Of a stretch of 64,000 nucleotides of DNA, positions 35,146-45,786 are shown in pieces. The position numbers were made by a program, and so were the translations under genes. Position 1 is the stretch's first letter, and each line of letters begins with the position of its first letter. The DNA is from Caballeronia sp. NK8 (GTDB lineage: Bacteria; Pseudomonadota; Gammaproteobacteria; Burkholderiales; Burkholderiaceae), in the NCBI RefSeq assembly GCF_018408855.1, contig NZ_AP024326.1:124001-188000 (forward strand), in the 5' to 3' direction. The notes under the pieces are model-generated. The model did not search any database. It worked only from the letters and a program-made list of their open reading frames with translations, and was not told the origin of the DNA.

Positions 35146-36465
35146 CTATCGGCGACCCATGCGACCGCCGCCTCCGCCGAACCCGCCGCGGCCGCCGGAG
35201 AAGCTGCCTGCGCCCTGAAAGTTGCGAGCGCCTTGCGATGATCCCTGCGCACGCGGTGAAGACTGCCGACTCGCCGCGCCGCGGGCGCTATCTGCACGCG
35301 CGGCCTGACCGGAGCCGTAGCCGCTAAATGCGGCGCCACCGCCTCCCTGGAAGTTGCCCCTGTTTTGCCCGCGCGATGGCTGTCCGGCCGTCGGCCCGCG
35401 CGGGGCCGCACGGTCGATGCCGCCGGACGCGCCGACGTTGCCAGCGTTGCCACGCGACGGCGGGTCGCCGACACGCTGCGCCGATGCGCGTGTAGTGCCG
35501 CCAGAGACCTGTCCCGGCGTCTTCTCGGAACGCCACTGGGTCGAGCGCTGAGACGCAGAGGTTCCGTTGGCTGAGCGGTTCTGAGCGCGATTGCTCAGTT
35601 CGTTCTTGACGTCGGCGCGATTGACGTTGGTCTCGCGGTTGATGTTGATGGTGTTGTTGCCGCCTTCGTAATGCGATACATAGTGCCCGCCATGCCACGC
35701 CGCGGTAATCGCTGCACCCCAGATCAGGCCTGTGGCGAAAGCCGCCCCTGGTGCGTAAGGATAGTAATAGACCGGATAGGGGGCGGGCCAATAGCCATAG
35801 ACCGGTGTTGGGCTACTCACGACGACCGTCGAAGGATTGTACTGCGGTACGTAGATGACTTCGGGATTTGACGGCACAATCTTGATAACTTCCTTCTCAA
35901 CGACCACCGTCTGTTTGTCGTCCGTCTTGAGATTTCCTGCCGATTGCGTCTGACGTCGGAACCGCTGCACGGCATCCAGCACCGCGCTCTGGTCTGCGAC
36001 CACTGCTTCACCCAGGGCAACTGTCCAGTCGAGGTCCCTGCTCAGTTGCCTCACGACTTCGGGGTAATTCAGCAGTGCCTTGACAGGATCCTGCCACGAC
36101 TCGTTGACCGGTAAGTCCTTTTGGGTCTTCCTGCGCGCGAGGAAGCGGTCGGCCTGAACGATTTCGACCGGATAAGTCGACGCGGGAAGAATGATCGCGA
36201 TGAGGTCGTCAGGATAGAGCGCAATCGGACCGACGAGTTTGTCCAGCGAGGCAGGGTCCATTGCCACGGTTTGCCCACCGCCCGTAGACGCCACCTGAGG
36301 GACAGCAGCACTGGCCGCTGCTGGCTGGGCGACAGGCTGCGAAGCGTTTGTCGCGGGCGTCTGAGGGGCAGTTTGCGCATTGCTTCCTGCCGGCGTCTCG
36401 GGAACCGCACACCCGCCCACGCAGACCGCGAGTGCGAGAGGCAGCACGCTTAAAGAGTCACGCAT
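35146..36465 (-). CDS. DUF3300 family lipoprotein (copy 1)
   Basis: 439 residues. A lipoprotein signal with lipobox VGGC (Cys at about 19) comes first. The DUF3300 domain (about 60-260) contains ALYPDDLIAIILPASTYPVE, IVQADRFL, LNYPEVVRQLSRDLDWTVAL and EVIYVPQYNPSTVVV. The C-terminal 150 residues are low-complexity, Gly/Arg/Asn-rich and end in FGGGGGRMGRR. The function is unknown; membership of an outer-membrane-associated module is suggested by the lipobox and the barrel gene downstream. Confidence 0.88.
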   Translation of the reverse strand: MRDSLSVLPLALAVCVGGCAVPETPAGSNAQTAPQTPATNASQPVAQPAAASAAVPQVASTGGGQTVAMDPASLDKLVGPIALYPDDLIAIILPASTYPVEIVQADRFLARRKTQKDLPVNESWQDPVKALLNYPEVVRQLSRDLDWTVALGEAVVADQSAVLDAVQRFRRQTQSAGNLKTDDKQTVVVEKEVIKIVPSNPEVIYVPQYNPSTVVVSSPTPVYGYWPAPYPVYYYPYAPGAAFATGLIWGAAITAAWHGGHYVSHYEGGNNTININRETNVNRADVKNELSNRAQNRSANGTSASQRSTQWRSEKTPGQVSGGTTRASAQRVGDPPSRGNAGNVGASGGIDRAAPRGPTAGQPSRGQNRGNFQGGGGAAFSGYGSGQAARADSARGAASRQSSPRAQGSSQGARNFQGAGSFSGGRGGFGGGGGRMGRR

Positions 36466-36526
36466 GTCTCTAGGGCTATCGACCGTATGGGGCTACGCAT
36501 GTTCGCGGTTCCTCGACCCGGAGCCC

Positions 36527-36799
36527 TTAATGGCCGCTCGCTCCATTATGTGCAGCCGCAATTGCAGCGTCGCGCTCTTTCGCGGCCTCTGACTTCTTGT
36601 GGTTGAAAACTTTCCGCGCCGCCGCGACTTTCTGGTCGTATTTCTTGTTAGCGGCGGCGATCTCCGTGCGCATTTGGACGATCTCGTCGTTATGTTTGGA
36701 CGAAGCGGCACCTTGCTCGGCCTGTGGCGCCTGCTGTGCCCACGCGTGCGACACCAACAAGACTGTCGCGGCTACTAGGGTTGCTTTTAGACGATTCAC
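36527..36799 (-). CDS. Small secreted Lys/Ala-rich coiled-coil protein (copy 1)
   Basis: 90 residues from a GTG at 36799 preceded by AGGAGG. Signal peptide to about residue 21 (AWA), then a helical stretch EIAAANKKYDQKVAAARKVF, NHKKSEAAKERDAAIAAAH. It is nearly identical in layout to 45787-46056 (EIAAANKKYNQKVAAAKKVF, DHKKAEAAKERDAAVAAAH). A small periplasmic or surface helical protein of unknown function. It precedes the DUF3300 copy-1 operon. Confidence 0.75.
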   Translation of the reverse strand: MNRLKATLVAATVLLVSHAWAQQAPQAEQGAASSKHNDEIVQMRTEIAAANKKYDQKVAAARKVFNHKKSEAAKERDAAIAAAHNGASGH

Positions 36800-37154
36800 G
36801 AGCGCCTCCTGAAGAGTGAAATTTAACGGCTGAGCGGGCGAAAAAGGGCTGAAGCCTGCGCCTACTAAGGCGACAACGCGTGCGCCGAATAGCAGTTCGG
36901 CTGCAGCACTTGATGCTGGCTGGCCGGCGAGCGCGTTTCCTCGGGCTGGCGGGTTTCGGCGGCGAATTCCTGGCCCGGCTTTTCCGACGCAAAGTCAATG
37001 AATACGTGCGTCTTGCGAGACAGGTCTCGAAAACAACTGCACGACCCATAGCATTAGGAATGCTAATAAGGTTTCGATTTTGCTCAACCCCGGTGACTAG
37101 GCGTCTGCAACGCAACCCGCTCCAGCAGTAGATCACTTCCGTGGGGCTTCGCAT
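36800..37154. other. Intergenic stretch
   Basis: 355 bases holding the promoter of 36527-36799 and the end of 37155-37991 on the same strand. Open frames here lack familiar sequence. No repeat or RNA gene recognised. Confidence 0.4.
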
Positions 37155-37991
37155 TCAGAACCTCAGCGTGACATTGAAGCTTGGACCGTTGAAGCGCAGC
37201 GTCTGGACCAGTTGATCCCCCGACCCATAGAAAGCTAGATACCGGTACGTCAAACTCAAATCGCCCCACTTCATTGCATAGCCGACCCCGGTCATTGCCT
37301 GCCACGTGAACTTTGACGAACCGGCGCCGGCGTCGAGGTAGAACGGCACGTACCACCGGCCGTCATCGGTGATCATCACGCGCCCGCGCACGCCACCAAT
37401 GCCGTCGAAAATGTTCTGGATCTGAGACACATTGACTTCCGGTGTTTGGCTTACCCCTGTTCCGTTGGTTCTCGTGGCCGACGCATCAAGTGTGGCCTTG
37501 ACCCCCAGATAGCGCAGTCCTACGATCGCATCGACGTTGCCCCACGACTGCCGCAATACGGTGCGACCGCCACCGAGCTGGAGCAGCGTACCGCGGAAAG
37601 TTGTCTTGAAACTGCGCTGAGTCTCCCGAGGACCAAATAGGCCGCTCGCCGTATTGACCGAACTCCCGTGCTGCCCGAAATTCAGGTAAATGGCGTCCGC
37701 CAGGATGCTCCAGTCGTCCTTGCGTGCCTCCCCCTGAAGCATAAAAACGAACTTGAGGTTTTGCAGATAGTTATAAGGCCCGGTGGAGGCGTCAGCGTCG
37801 CCGCCGGGCAGAGAGAAGCGCAGTGTCCCGCTGACGTTCGGCAACCAGAGGTACGGCGTAACGGCTAATTGCCATGGCGATCCGGTTTCGCCTTGCGCCG
37901 GTAGTGCGTCGGAAGCCTGCGCGTTGCTCGCGGCGATCATGACTGCCGCGACACATTCTGAGTAATGGTGCATGACGACTCCCAGGCGCAA
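37155..37991 (-). CDS. Outer-membrane protein of unknown family
   Basis: 278 residues (or 272 from ATG at 37973). Signal peptide with cleavage near SNAQA. Strand-rich sequence WQLAVTPYLWLPNVSGTLRF, DDWSILADAIYLNFGQ, VDAIVGLRYLGVKATLDA, KWGDLSLTYRYLAFYGSGDQ and the last strand FNVTLRF ends in Phe, as expected of outer-membrane barrels. The exact family is not known to me. No neighbour explains it except the envelope-rich context. Confidence 0.7.
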   Translation of the reverse strand: MRLGVVMHHYSECVAAVMIAASNAQASDALPAQGETGSPWQLAVTPYLWLPNVSGTLRFSLPGGDADASTGPYNYLQNLKFVFMLQGEARKDDWSILADAIYLNFGQHGSSVNTASGLFGPRETQRSFKTTFRGTLLQLGGGRTVLRQSWGNVDAIVGLRYLGVKATLDASATRTNGTGVSQTPEVNVSQIQNIFDGIGGVRGRVMITDDGRWYVPFYLDAGAGSSKFTWQAMTGVGYAMKWGDLSLTYRYLAFYGSGDQLVQTLRFNGPSFNVTLRF

Positions 37992-38604
37992 GCGTGGACT
38001 TGCAAGGGCGCTACACGCGACCCCAAGCTGCCCCTCAGTTGCCCGAGGACTTCAATGTCACTGATGGCGATATGAAGCCTCAATATACTTAACCGGTCCA
38101 CCCGTCAATACACCCCATGGAGCACACGAGGGAGATGGCGAAGCCTCACGCTCGCAGTAGGGGCGAACATAGTTCGAACGTTCGGATGGCGACTGGCGAG
38201 ACGCAGCGGCCACAAGCGGTCATTGGTCCACGCAATTGCACGGGCATTCGAACGTCGGGTTGCTGCCGAACTAGAGACTTTCGTTCAGCGGCACGTCGGG
38301 CACCAGGTCGGCCTTGACGGGGTCAACACTTGCCCACCTTGATTTGTGACAACTATAAGAGGTCTCTCGACGTGTCGGATATTGTCGATGGCAGACGGCG
38401 AACCACCCCATATTGGGGCTGTGCCGCTCTGCGCTCCGAGTGCAATGGTGGCGCGGACCGGAAGCATGGCTCCGCCATCCCACGCTTCGATCTCCGCTGG
38501 TACATCTCGATGCGATCGACGGAAGTCTCAAAGCTGCATGGTCAGCTTAGCGAGGGCGACGACGAGCCCAGCGAAATGCATGATTTTTTGAATGATCGCA
38601 GTAC
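37992..38604. other. Intergenic stretch
   Basis: 613 bases. Open frames on both strands (for example 38330-38698) overlap each other and match nothing known; one near 38271-38531 looks vaguely transposase-like, but I could not confirm it. It separates the two DUF modules. Confidence 0.4.
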
Positions 38605-39519
38605 TCAAGGCGACACCTTGTCCCACCCCGGCCCGGGATCGAATGACTTCATCGCGCCGACCTTCTTGTCACCATCCGGGCCGAGATCGCGCTCATAGAC
38701 CTGTCCGTCGTGACTGACCATGAAGCTCTTGATGCCCGTTTCCCCATAATGGGCCGGCCATGCGACCACGGCAAAGCCGCCGAACAGACGGCCATTGACC
38801 ATGTAGTCGTATGCGCCACCCGGCGCATGAGTCCCCTGCGCGCGCAGCAGCTTGTAGTGGTAGCCGTAGTAGCCCGACTCCGATCTGGCGCGAGCGCCGG
38901 CTGTCATGAAGGCCGGACCGAGCGGACTCGGTTCTTCATCGGCGCTGGTCGGCCAGTACAGACCATCATGTTTGCCGTTGCTGCTGGCGAACTTGTCCGC
39001 ATAGACGTAGACCTTGTTGCCGTCGTGATACTTCGATGCGTAGTCGCGTTGTGCATCGTAGATCGCGAGCATCGTCTGGATCACGGCAAGCTCGTTGCGG
39101 CCGATCTCCCGAAGGCGCATCTCGTCGGCGCCGGCGCGCATGTCGAATTCCCAGCCTTGCTTCGTTTTCACGAGGGGGATGGGCAGCGTCCAGCCGTCGT
39201 TGCCCACGGCGATCCGAGCGTGGTCATCGCCGGTCGTCTGAATCGCATGCGAAGCCTGCCATGCGGTCAGGAACTTGCTGCGCAGCTCGGCGCCGACCGA
39301 AGGAATCACGTCGCGGAAGTCGGCGCCCAGCAACGCCCTGAGTTCGCTTTCGTCGTTGTCCGCGACGGCACTGCCGAAGGCGTTCATCGCCGCCTCGGGT
39401 GTCTGGAAGAACTTCTGGGCGCTCATCGCGGGAACTGGAATGACGGCGAGCGCGAGCGCGACGGTCAGCGTGCCTCCGGCCAAGGCGAGGAGCGCGCCAA
39501 TCTCCGATAGTCTCTTCAT
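38605..39519 (-). CDS. DUF2950 family protein (copy 2)
   Basis: 304 residues, signal peptide of about 33 residues (cleavage after SAQ-like region). Same family lines as copy 1: TPEAAMNAFGSAVADNDESE, LPIPLVKTKQGWEFDMRAG, HDGLYWPTSADEEPSPLGPA, GYYGYHYKLLRAQGTHAPGG, AWPAHYGETGIKSFMVSHDG. It follows DUF3300 copy 2 by 11 bases. Copies 1 and 2 differ enough to be old duplicates, not a recent copy. Confidence 0.88.
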   Translation of the reverse strand: MKRLSEIGALLALAGGTLTVALALAVIPVPAMSAQKFFQTPEAAMNAFGSAVADNDESELRALLGADFRDVIPSVGAELRSKFLTAWQASHAIQTTGDDHARIAVGNDGWTLPIPLVKTKQGWEFDMRAGADEMRLREIGRNELAVIQTMLAIYDAQRDYASKYHDGNKVYVYADKFASSNGKHDGLYWPTSADEEPSPLGPAFMTAGARARSESGYYGYHYKLLRAQGTHAPGGAYDYMVNGRLFGGFAVVAWPAHYGETGIKSFMVSHDGQVYERDLGPDGDKKVGAMKSFDPGPGWDKVSP

Positions 39520-39530
39520 GATCGCTCTCC

Positions 39531-41084
39531 TCAGCGCCGTCCGCCGTGGCGCGCACCGCCGCCACCACCACCACCACGCGCGCCGCCACCGCCGCCACCA
39601 CGATGGAAGTTCGATGACTGGAAGCTCGACTGTCCACGGTTGAAATCGCGTTGCGCCGCGCCACCGCCGCCGCCGACACCCTGAAATGCGGTGTCGCGCG
39701 CGCCGCCGCCGTATGCGCCCCGGTTGCCCGCCTGCGCGCCCGCTGCGCCGCCACGGGCGTGTGATTGAGCGCGCTCTGACGTGTGCGCCGGCCGATTGGC
39801 GGTCTGAGGCCGATTGGCCGCTGGCGCTTTGCGGTCGGCCGTCTGCGCCCGATTGCCCGCTCCCGCCTGACGATTTTGCGCATGCGCGCGATTGGCGGCG
39901 TCGGCGCGGTTGGCGACGTTCGCGTTGTTGGCGCGAGCGGGCCGGTTGGCCGCCTGGTCGCGTGTCGCGGGCCGATTGGCCGCGCCCACGCGCTCCGGCG
40001 TAGCGCCGTTGCGTCCGCGATAGTCGCGCCGGGCATCGGCACCTTGCACGCCGCGTGAATACTTGTCGCGCGTTGCGTTGTCGCGATAGGAAACGCCCTG
40101 GCGATGCCGCGCGTCATGCTGCCACTTGCCGCCCTCGACCTTGGTGCGGTCGAAGTTGCGATCGATGTTCGTGGCCTTGTTGATGTTGACGTTGACGTCG
40201 TTGTTGTTCCAGTTGCAATCGCTGAAGATCGCACCCGCCGCCGCGATGCCCAGGCCCCACGCAAAGCCGCTCGCAAGGGCGGCCCCGGGGTAATACGCCG
40301 GTGGGGGCGGCCAGTAGGTCGGCGGATAGGCCGGCGCGGGCCAGGCGCCATACACGACGGTCGGATTGTAGGAGGGCACGTAGATGACCTGCGGATTGGC
40401 CGGTTCGATACGCACGATCTGCGTGGGCGGCGCCTGACCCGGCTGGCCGCTCTGGCTCGTGGCGGACCGTGCTTCGACACTCACTTTCTGCTGCGGCGTC
40501 GACTTCAGATGTCCGGTGTCCTGCGCGCGAATCCTCAGACGCTGCACGGCGGCCAGCACGTCGTTGGGTTGCGCGAGAAACGCATCGCCGAGTCGCTGGG
40601 TCCAGTCCAGCTTGTCGTTCATGGGGACGAGCACCTGGGGAAACGCCACCAGCGACTTCACGCTGACGTCCCATGTCTGATCCTGCACGGCCTTTACCGC
40701 GGCGTCGCCTTTCACATTCGGATTCGATCTGACCCAACGCGCGGCGTGCACGATTTCCAGCGGATACGTCGATGCCATCAGCACCTGCGACAGCAGCGAA
40801 TCAGGATAGAGTGCGATCGGCGCGACCAGCGCCTCGAGTTCCTCGGGCGGATATTGCTGTGCCGCAGGCTGCGTCGCGGAAGCGGGCAGCGGCGGCACAG
40901 CCGCAACGGAGGCGGGCACCGCTGCCGAAACCGGCGCCGCGACGGAGGCAGGCGGCGCCGCCGAAGCTTGAGCAGGCGCCGACGCCGCCTGAGTCTGAGC
41001 CGGCTGATCCTGCTGTTTCGAGGGGCAGCCTGCCATCAAAACGACGAGGCTGGCACTCAGGAGCCGTCCATAGCGCGTCGTCAT
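39531..41084 (-). CDS. DUF3300 family lipoprotein (copy 2)
   Basis: 517 residues from ATG at 41084; GTG at 41090 would add two. Lipobox LMAGC. Ala/Pro-rich linker (about 20-75), DUF3300 domain (about 80-270: APIALYPDSLLSQVLMASTY, PLEIVHAARWV, DPAAVKAVQDQ-like lines, PQVIYVPSYNPTVVY), then a long Ala/Asn/Arg/Gly-rich tail (about 310-517) with repeats such as ANRAD, ANRPA and NRPQT, ending GGGGARHGGRR. It lies 13 bases downstream of phosphoketolase on the same strand. Confidence 0.88.
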   Translation of the reverse strand: MTTRYGRLLSASLVVLMAGCPSKQQDQPAQTQAASAPAQASAAPPASVAAPVSAAVPASVAAVPPLPASATQPAAQQYPPEELEALVAPIALYPDSLLSQVLMASTYPLEIVHAARWVRSNPNVKGDAAVKAVQDQTWDVSVKSLVAFPQVLVPMNDKLDWTQRLGDAFLAQPNDVLAAVQRLRIRAQDTGHLKSTPQQKVSVEARSATSQSGQPGQAPPTQIVRIEPANPQVIYVPSYNPTVVYGAWPAPAYPPTYWPPPPAYYPGAALASGFAWGLGIAAAGAIFSDCNWNNNDVNVNINKATNIDRNFDRTKVEGGKWQHDARHRQGVSYRDNATRDKYSRGVQGADARRDYRGRNGATPERVGAANRPATRDQAANRPARANNANVANRADAANRAHAQNRQAGAGNRAQTADRKAPAANRPQTANRPAHTSERAQSHARGGAAGAQAGNRGAYGGGARDTAFQGVGGGGGAAQRDFNRGQSSFQSSNFHRGGGGGGARGGGGGGGARHGGRR

Positions 41085-41103
41085 GACCACCCCCGTTCGG
41101 ATA

Positions 41104-43500
41104 TCAAAACGGCCACACCCATTCCGCGATTTCCGGCTTGTCGGTGCCGTGCGTGTGCGCGTAATCCAGATGAGAGATGACCGCGTTCTTCATATCCTCT
41201 CTCAGATGCGCGGTTCTACCGCGCAGGCGCGGCACGCGATCGAGCACATCGATCACGAGATTGAAACGATCGACCTGATTGAGTATCGCCAGTTCGAGCG
41301 GCGTGTTGATATTGCCCTTCTCTTTATAGCCGCGCACGTGCAGATTCTCGTGATTGCGGAACCGGTAGGCGAGCCTGTGGATCAGCCACGGATAGCCGTG
41401 GAAATTGAAGATCACGGGCTTGTCGATGGTGAACAGGCTCTCGAAATTGCGCACGCTCGAGCCGTGCGGATGCTCCGTGTTCGGTTGCATCTTGAAGAGA
41501 TCGACTACGTTCACGAAGCGCACCTTGAGCTCCGGCAGACGCTCGCGGAGTATGGCGGTCGCGGCGAGCGCTTCCTGCGTCGCGACATCGCCGCAGGACG
41601 CCATGACCACGTCGGGTTCGTCGTTCTCGTCGTTGCTCGCGCGGCGCCACACACCGATGCCCTTCGCGCAGTGGACGATCGCCTCGTCGATGGTCGTGAA
41701 CTGCAAATGCTTCTGCTTGTCCGCGACGATCACATTGATGCAATCGCTCGAGCGCAGGCACTGGTCGGCCACGACGAGCAGCGTGTTGGCGTCCGGCGGC
41801 AGATACACGCGCGTCACTGAAGGGCTCTTGTTGGTGACGAGATCGATGAAGCCCGGATCCTGATGCGAGAAGCCATTGTGATCCTGCCGCCATACGGTGG
41901 ACGAGAGCAGGATGGTTTCCGACGAAACCGACGCGCGCCACGGCACATGGTTCTTGCAGATGTCGAGCCATTTCGCATGCTGATTGAACATCGAATCGAT
42001 CACATGCGCGAATGCTTCGTAGGTGTGAAAGAAGCCGTGTCGCCCTGACAGCAGATAGCCTTCGAGCCAGCCGAGCAGCGTGTGTTCGGAGAGCATTTCC
42101 ATGACGCGGCCATCGCGCGACAGCTCGCCGCCGTCCGCGTCTTCCGGAAGGAGATCGGCCATCCAGACTTTCTTGCTGACTTCATAGATGGCCTGAAGGC
42201 GATTCGATGCCGTTTCGTCGGGGCCGAACACGCGGAACCTGTCCATGTTGCAACGCATGACGTCGCGCAGGAACGCGCCCAGCGGACGCGTGTTTTCGTG
42301 CTGGATCTTGCCGGCCTGACCGACGTCGACGGCATAGGCGCGGAAATCGGGAAGCTTCAGTTCCTTGCGCAGCACGCCGCCGTTCGTGTGGGGATTCGCG
42401 CTCATGCGTCGCGTGCCGGTGGGCGCGATCGCCCGAATCTCCGCGCGCAGCCTGCCGTCGTCGTCGAAAAGCTCTTCGGGCTTGTAGCTCTGCATCCAGC
42501 GTTCGAGCACCGCGAGATTCGCGGGATTGTTATGCACATCGGAGAACGGCACCTGATGCGCGCGCCACGAGCCCTCGACCTTGTGGCCGTTGATTTCCTT
42601 CGGGCCGGTCCAGCCTTTCGGCGTGCGCAACACGATCATCGGCCAGCGCGGCCGCTCGACGTCCTTACCGTTGCGCGCTTCGTCCCAGATCGCGCGGATC
42701 CCGGCGGTCGCGGCATCGAGCGTTTCCGCCATCTTCCGATGCATTTCGGCCGGATCCGATCCCTCGACGAAATAAGGCCGGTAGCCATAGCCGACGAACA
42801 AGGCCTCCAGTTCCTCGTGGCTGATGCGCGCGAGGATCGTCGGATTGGCGATCTTGTAGCCGTTCAGGTTCAGGATCGGCAGCACGGCGCCGTCGCGCGC
42901 GGGATTGATGAACTTGTTCGAGTGCCAGGCCGTCGCGAGCGGACCGGTCTCCGCTTCGCCGTCGCCGACCACGCACGCGACGATCAAGCCCGGGTTGTCC
43001 AGTGCCGCCCCATAGGCGTGAGAGAGGCTATAGCCAAGCTCTCCGCCTTCATGAATGGAGCCCGGGGTTTCCGGTGTCACGTGTGAGCCGATATGACCGG
43101 GAAAAGAGAACTGCTTGAAGAACTTCTGCATGCCTTCTGCATCTTCGCTCTTGTCCGGATACACCTCCGAATAGGTGCCTTCCAGATAGGCGGGGCCGAG
43201 CACGCCGGGCGCGCCATGACCGGGTCCTGCCATGAAGATCACGTCGAGATCGTCGCGCTTGATTACGCGGTTCAGATGCGCCCACGTGAACGAGAGAGCG
43301 GGGCTCGCGCCCCAGTGACCGAGCAGGCGTTGTTTAACGTGCCCGGACTTGAGCGGCTCTCGCAGCAGGGGATTTTCGATGAGAAAGATCATGCCCGCCG
43401 AAAGGTAATTGCACGCGCGCCACCATGCATCGACGAGTCGAAGTTCATCGCTCTCGGGAACGGGCTTTTGCGGTGCGTCGCTTCTGGAGTGCTTGCTCAT
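41104..43500 (-). CDS. xfp: Phosphoketolase (xylulose-5-phosphate/fructose-6-phosphate)
   Basis: 797 residues starting [11 protein letters not shown]; the longer frame upstream is not used. Family lines include [60 protein letters not shown] (thiamine diphosphate site), [20 protein letters not shown] and [20 protein letters not shown]. With phosphate it cleaves ketose phosphates to acetyl phosphate plus glyceraldehyde-3-P or erythrose-4-P. It gives ATP or acetyl-CoA without decarboxylation. No acetate kinase or phosphotransacetylase lies beside it here. It leads the operon with DUF3300/DUF2950 copy 2, an unexpected partnership. Confidence 0.93.
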   Translation of the reverse strand: MSKHSRSDAPQKPVPESDELRLVDAWWRACNYLSAGMIFLIENPLLREPLKSGHVKQRLLGHWGASPALSFTWAHLNRVIKRDDLDVIFMAGPGHGAPGVLGPAYLEGTYSEVYPDKSEDAEGMQKFFKQFSFPGHIGSHVTPETPGSIHEGGELGYSLSHAYGAALDNPGLIVACVVGDGEAETGPLATAWHSNKFINPARDGAVLPILNLNGYKIANPTILARISHEELEALFVGYGYRPYFVEGSDPAEMHRKMAETLDAATAGIRAIWDEARNGKDVERPRWPMIVLRTPKGWTGPKEINGHKVEGSWRAHQVPFSDVHNNPANLAVLERWMQSYKPEELFDDDGRLRAEIRAIAPTGTRRMSANPHTNGGVLRKELKLPDFRAYAVDVGQAGKIQHENTRPLGAFLRDVMRCNMDRFRVFGPDETASNRLQAIYEVSKKVWMADLLPEDADGGELSRDGRVMEMLSEHTLLGWLEGYLLSGRHGFFHTYEAFAHVIDSMFNQHAKWLDICKNHVPWRASVSSETILLSSTVWRQDHNGFSHQDPGFIDLVTNKSPSVTRVYLPPDANTLLVVADQCLRSSDCINVIVADKQKHLQFTTIDEAIVHCAKGIGVWRRASNDENDEPDVVMASCGDVATQEALAATAILRERLPELKVRFVNVVDLFKMQPNTEHPHGSSVRNFESLFTIDKPVIFNFHGYPWLIHRLAYRFRNHENLHVRGYKEKGNINTPLELAILNQVDRFNLVIDVLDRVPRLRGRTAHLREDMKNAVISHLDYAHTHGTDKPEIAEWVWPF

Positions 43501-43935
43501 AACGACGTCTCCATTCAATGAACGTGCATCGGAATGTATGTCGCATGTATCCGCGCGGCGTTGCACCGCGCACAGGGGCGAGGACTCGGAGCGCCGCTCG
43601 TGTCATCGACGGCCTTGGATGACCCTTCGATATAGAGTCGATATCATGCACGGGCATGAAATTCAAGTAGCGCAGCTTGGATCGATCTCAATGCTCGATT
43701 CCATCGAGACACCGGGTAAGTCAGTATTGAATGTCTCTCGCCGCCTGACGCTGCCTTATTCCATATTGTCAGGTTCGCTCGCCATTTCCCCGTCGCGTTC
43801 GTATGCGCGAATTAGCACCGGTCGCAGCGGCAGAAATCTTGAACATGGCCAAGGCCTCCCGGCTCATGTCGTCCCTGCTGTCTCGTCTGCCGCTTATCCT
43901 GTCTGCATGGAGCGTTGGATTGCCGGTTGCCGCGC
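43501..43935. other. Leader and upstream region of phosphoketolase
   Basis: 435 bases. It holds a short direct repeat (TCGATATAGAGTCGATATC, about 43627-43645) that could be a regulator site. No gene is supported. The decayed MipA gene begins near its end. Confidence 0.4.
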
Positions 43936-44444
43936 GTGAATGATGCCGTTTTCGAAACACATCATGTTTCGACCACGCTGGAAGGGGGCGGATTCGTAGG
44001 CTACGAGTACAGTCACGTCAACGATGTGCCGTATCGTCTGCGGGTTGAGGTCACCGTTGTCACCAACGCCGGAAACACCTATACGGGCGCGCGCGTGTCG
44101 TTGAACACGAGTGCCTGAGTTCCGTTGCATTCGCGCGTGTTCGTCGGCGGCGGAGTGGGGTGCGACGTAGCTAAGTGGCGGTTTTAACGAAACGTATTAC
44201 GGCGTCGCGCCCGAGGATGCGCAGAAAAGCGGTCGGTCTGCCGGTCTTTAAGCCCGAGGGCGGTCTCAATCAACTGGTTGGCTGGATCGCCGGGATATAT
44301 CAACCGAGCCCGAAATGGTATGCAGGCGCGATGGTGTACTACCAGCGGCTGATGGGCGAATCCGCAGCGAGTCCCATTGTGGCGCAGCGCGGTACGCGTA
44401 ATCAGTTGACTTACGGCGTGGGTATCGCCTATGCCTTTCAATGA
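43936..44444 (+). pseudogene. MipA/OmpV-type outer-membrane protein, decayed
   Basis: Reading across frames gives GYEYSHVNDVPYRLRVEVTV, VTNAGNTYTGARVSLNTSA then a stop (TGA, 44116-44118). It continues VPLHSRVFVGGGVGCDV in the same frame, then FNETYYGVAPEDAQKSGR in another frame, then VFKPEGGLNQLVGWIAGIYQ, PSPKWYAGAMVYYQRLMGES and the end GVGIAYAFQ. This is the MipA/OmpV barrel ending in Phe-Gln. One stop and at least two frame changes make it non-functional. The start of the gene is missing. Confidence 0.78.
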
Positions 44445-44689
44445 GCGGACTGGAACCGCAATCCGTCGATGCTCAACTCACTACGCCGCTCGGTTCTTTC
44501 TTGAGAAGTCGCGCCCCCTTGCCGCAGGTCGGAACGAAAGCAGTGTCGATCGGGGCTTTGCTATGATCCGACGGATAAAAGAAAAGTCGCCTTCGATCCA
44601 TTGCGCCTATGCCTTTGGCTGAACTATCTTTGATGAGGGACCCCGCGAACAGCTTCTGCGGCAGGACGATCATCGAGTGCGAATGTGAC

Positions 44690-45478
44690 ATGAAAGCTTT
44701 GGTCGGTGGTCTGGCTGCTTGTCTGCTTGCGTCGATGTCGGTCTTGCAAGTCCGCGCCGCAATTCGATACGACGAGCTATGGCTTAATCCATCGATCGCG
44801 CTCGATCGCTCGCTGGTACCGGAAGTCGCAAATGGTCGCTCGGTCTATGACGAAATGCTGGTGGCGAACGGGATTGATCCTTCATCCGATAAAGGCAGAC
44901 TGATTCTCACCTGGATCGCGCGCATTAATGCTGATTCGATGGTCAGAGGAAACGCGCACCGATCGAGCAGGCTTTTCCTGAATCCACGCACCCGTGCCGA
45001 ACTCATATCCGACGGTCTCGAAAGACTGTCGCCGGATTTGCGCTTGCAATACGTTTCGCTAATCGCAAAGTTCCTCGACACGCTGGTTCCATTCGATTGC
45101 TTCGGCTTGAACAACATGAGCGCCGTCGTCGATCGAATCTCCCTGAGCGCCATGTCGGAAGCCGACATCGACGCGTACTTCCGCGTGTTACTGGCTGCCC
45201 TCAGGGCAAGCGAGTTGGAAACGCGAATCGATATTCCCAGCGCCCAGCAATATGAAGATGCCGACGAAAGCCTAAGGCGCTCGCTGCTTGAGCAACTCGG
45301 ATACCTTCCAGCGAATATCGCACGCTACGTGGCCTATTCTCAAAACCCGAGTGCCGCGGCACCGGTCGATGCATGTTGGGGAATTCGGGTGACCATGCAC
45401 GCGATCCTTGCACTGCCCGACCCTGAACGGGACATCGTATTGCGGCGGACGGTTCGGTCCCAGCGTGAGGCGCATTGA
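44690..45478 (+). CDS. Secreted protein of unknown function
   Basis: 262 residues from ATG at 44690; 27 more codons are open upstream but do not look like signal sequence. A signal peptide covers about 1-24 (MKALVGGLAACLLASMSVLQ). The mature protein is helical and acidic (DELWLNPSIALDRSLVPEVA, LSAMSEADIDAYFRVLLAAL) with four cysteines in all (one in the signal). No known family. It stands alone after the dead MipA gene. Confidence 0.65.
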   Translation: MKALVGGLAACLLASMSVLQVRAAIRYDELWLNPSIALDRSLVPEVANGRSVYDEMLVANGIDPSSDKGRLILTWIARINADSMVRGNAHRSSRLFLNPRTRAELISDGLERLSPDLRLQYVSLIAKFLDTLVPFDCFGLNNMSAVVDRISLSAMSEADIDAYFRVLLAALRASELETRIDIPSAQQYEDADESLRRSLLEQLGYLPANIARYVAYSQNPSAAAPVDACWGIRVTMHAILALPDPERDIVLRRTVRSQREAH

Positions 45479-45786
45479 GCAGGCTGGCCGTTAGTCGATG
45501 TTTTCAGGGTGCGCTTCGCTAAATGACAACCGGATGAGTTGATTCCCCGACTCAAAGCGACTGATGGCTTCAGTCCTGTTGCAACACGTTTCGATATCTC
45601 GCAGTCCGTGAGTTCGCTCCGATGTTTGCACGTTCAATTCCTTGAATTCATTAAGGAGTTCGCATACTGTGAGCGAGTCGGCATTCGACGTTCTTGTATT
45701 GTTTTTTTCATTGCGCGGTGCGCGGGGAAAGATGAAACTGGCGCACACGAAGTTGATAACAGGCAAGAAGAGATTGAGAGGCGATC
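45479..45786. other. Intergenic stretch
   Basis: 308 bases. Short open frames, no family. It should contain the promoter of the small protein at 45787. GAGAGGCGATC serves as ribosome site just before its ATG. Confidence 0.4.

Noticed and set aside
38271..38531. Possible transposase tail on the minus strand
   Set aside because: The sequence has a vague IS look but I could not match any conserved transposase motif, and it is short.
39224..40480. 418-codon frame across DUF2950/DUF3300 copy 2
   Set aside because: Alternative frame over the repetitive DUF3300 tail; Arg/Pro/Thr-rich low complexity.
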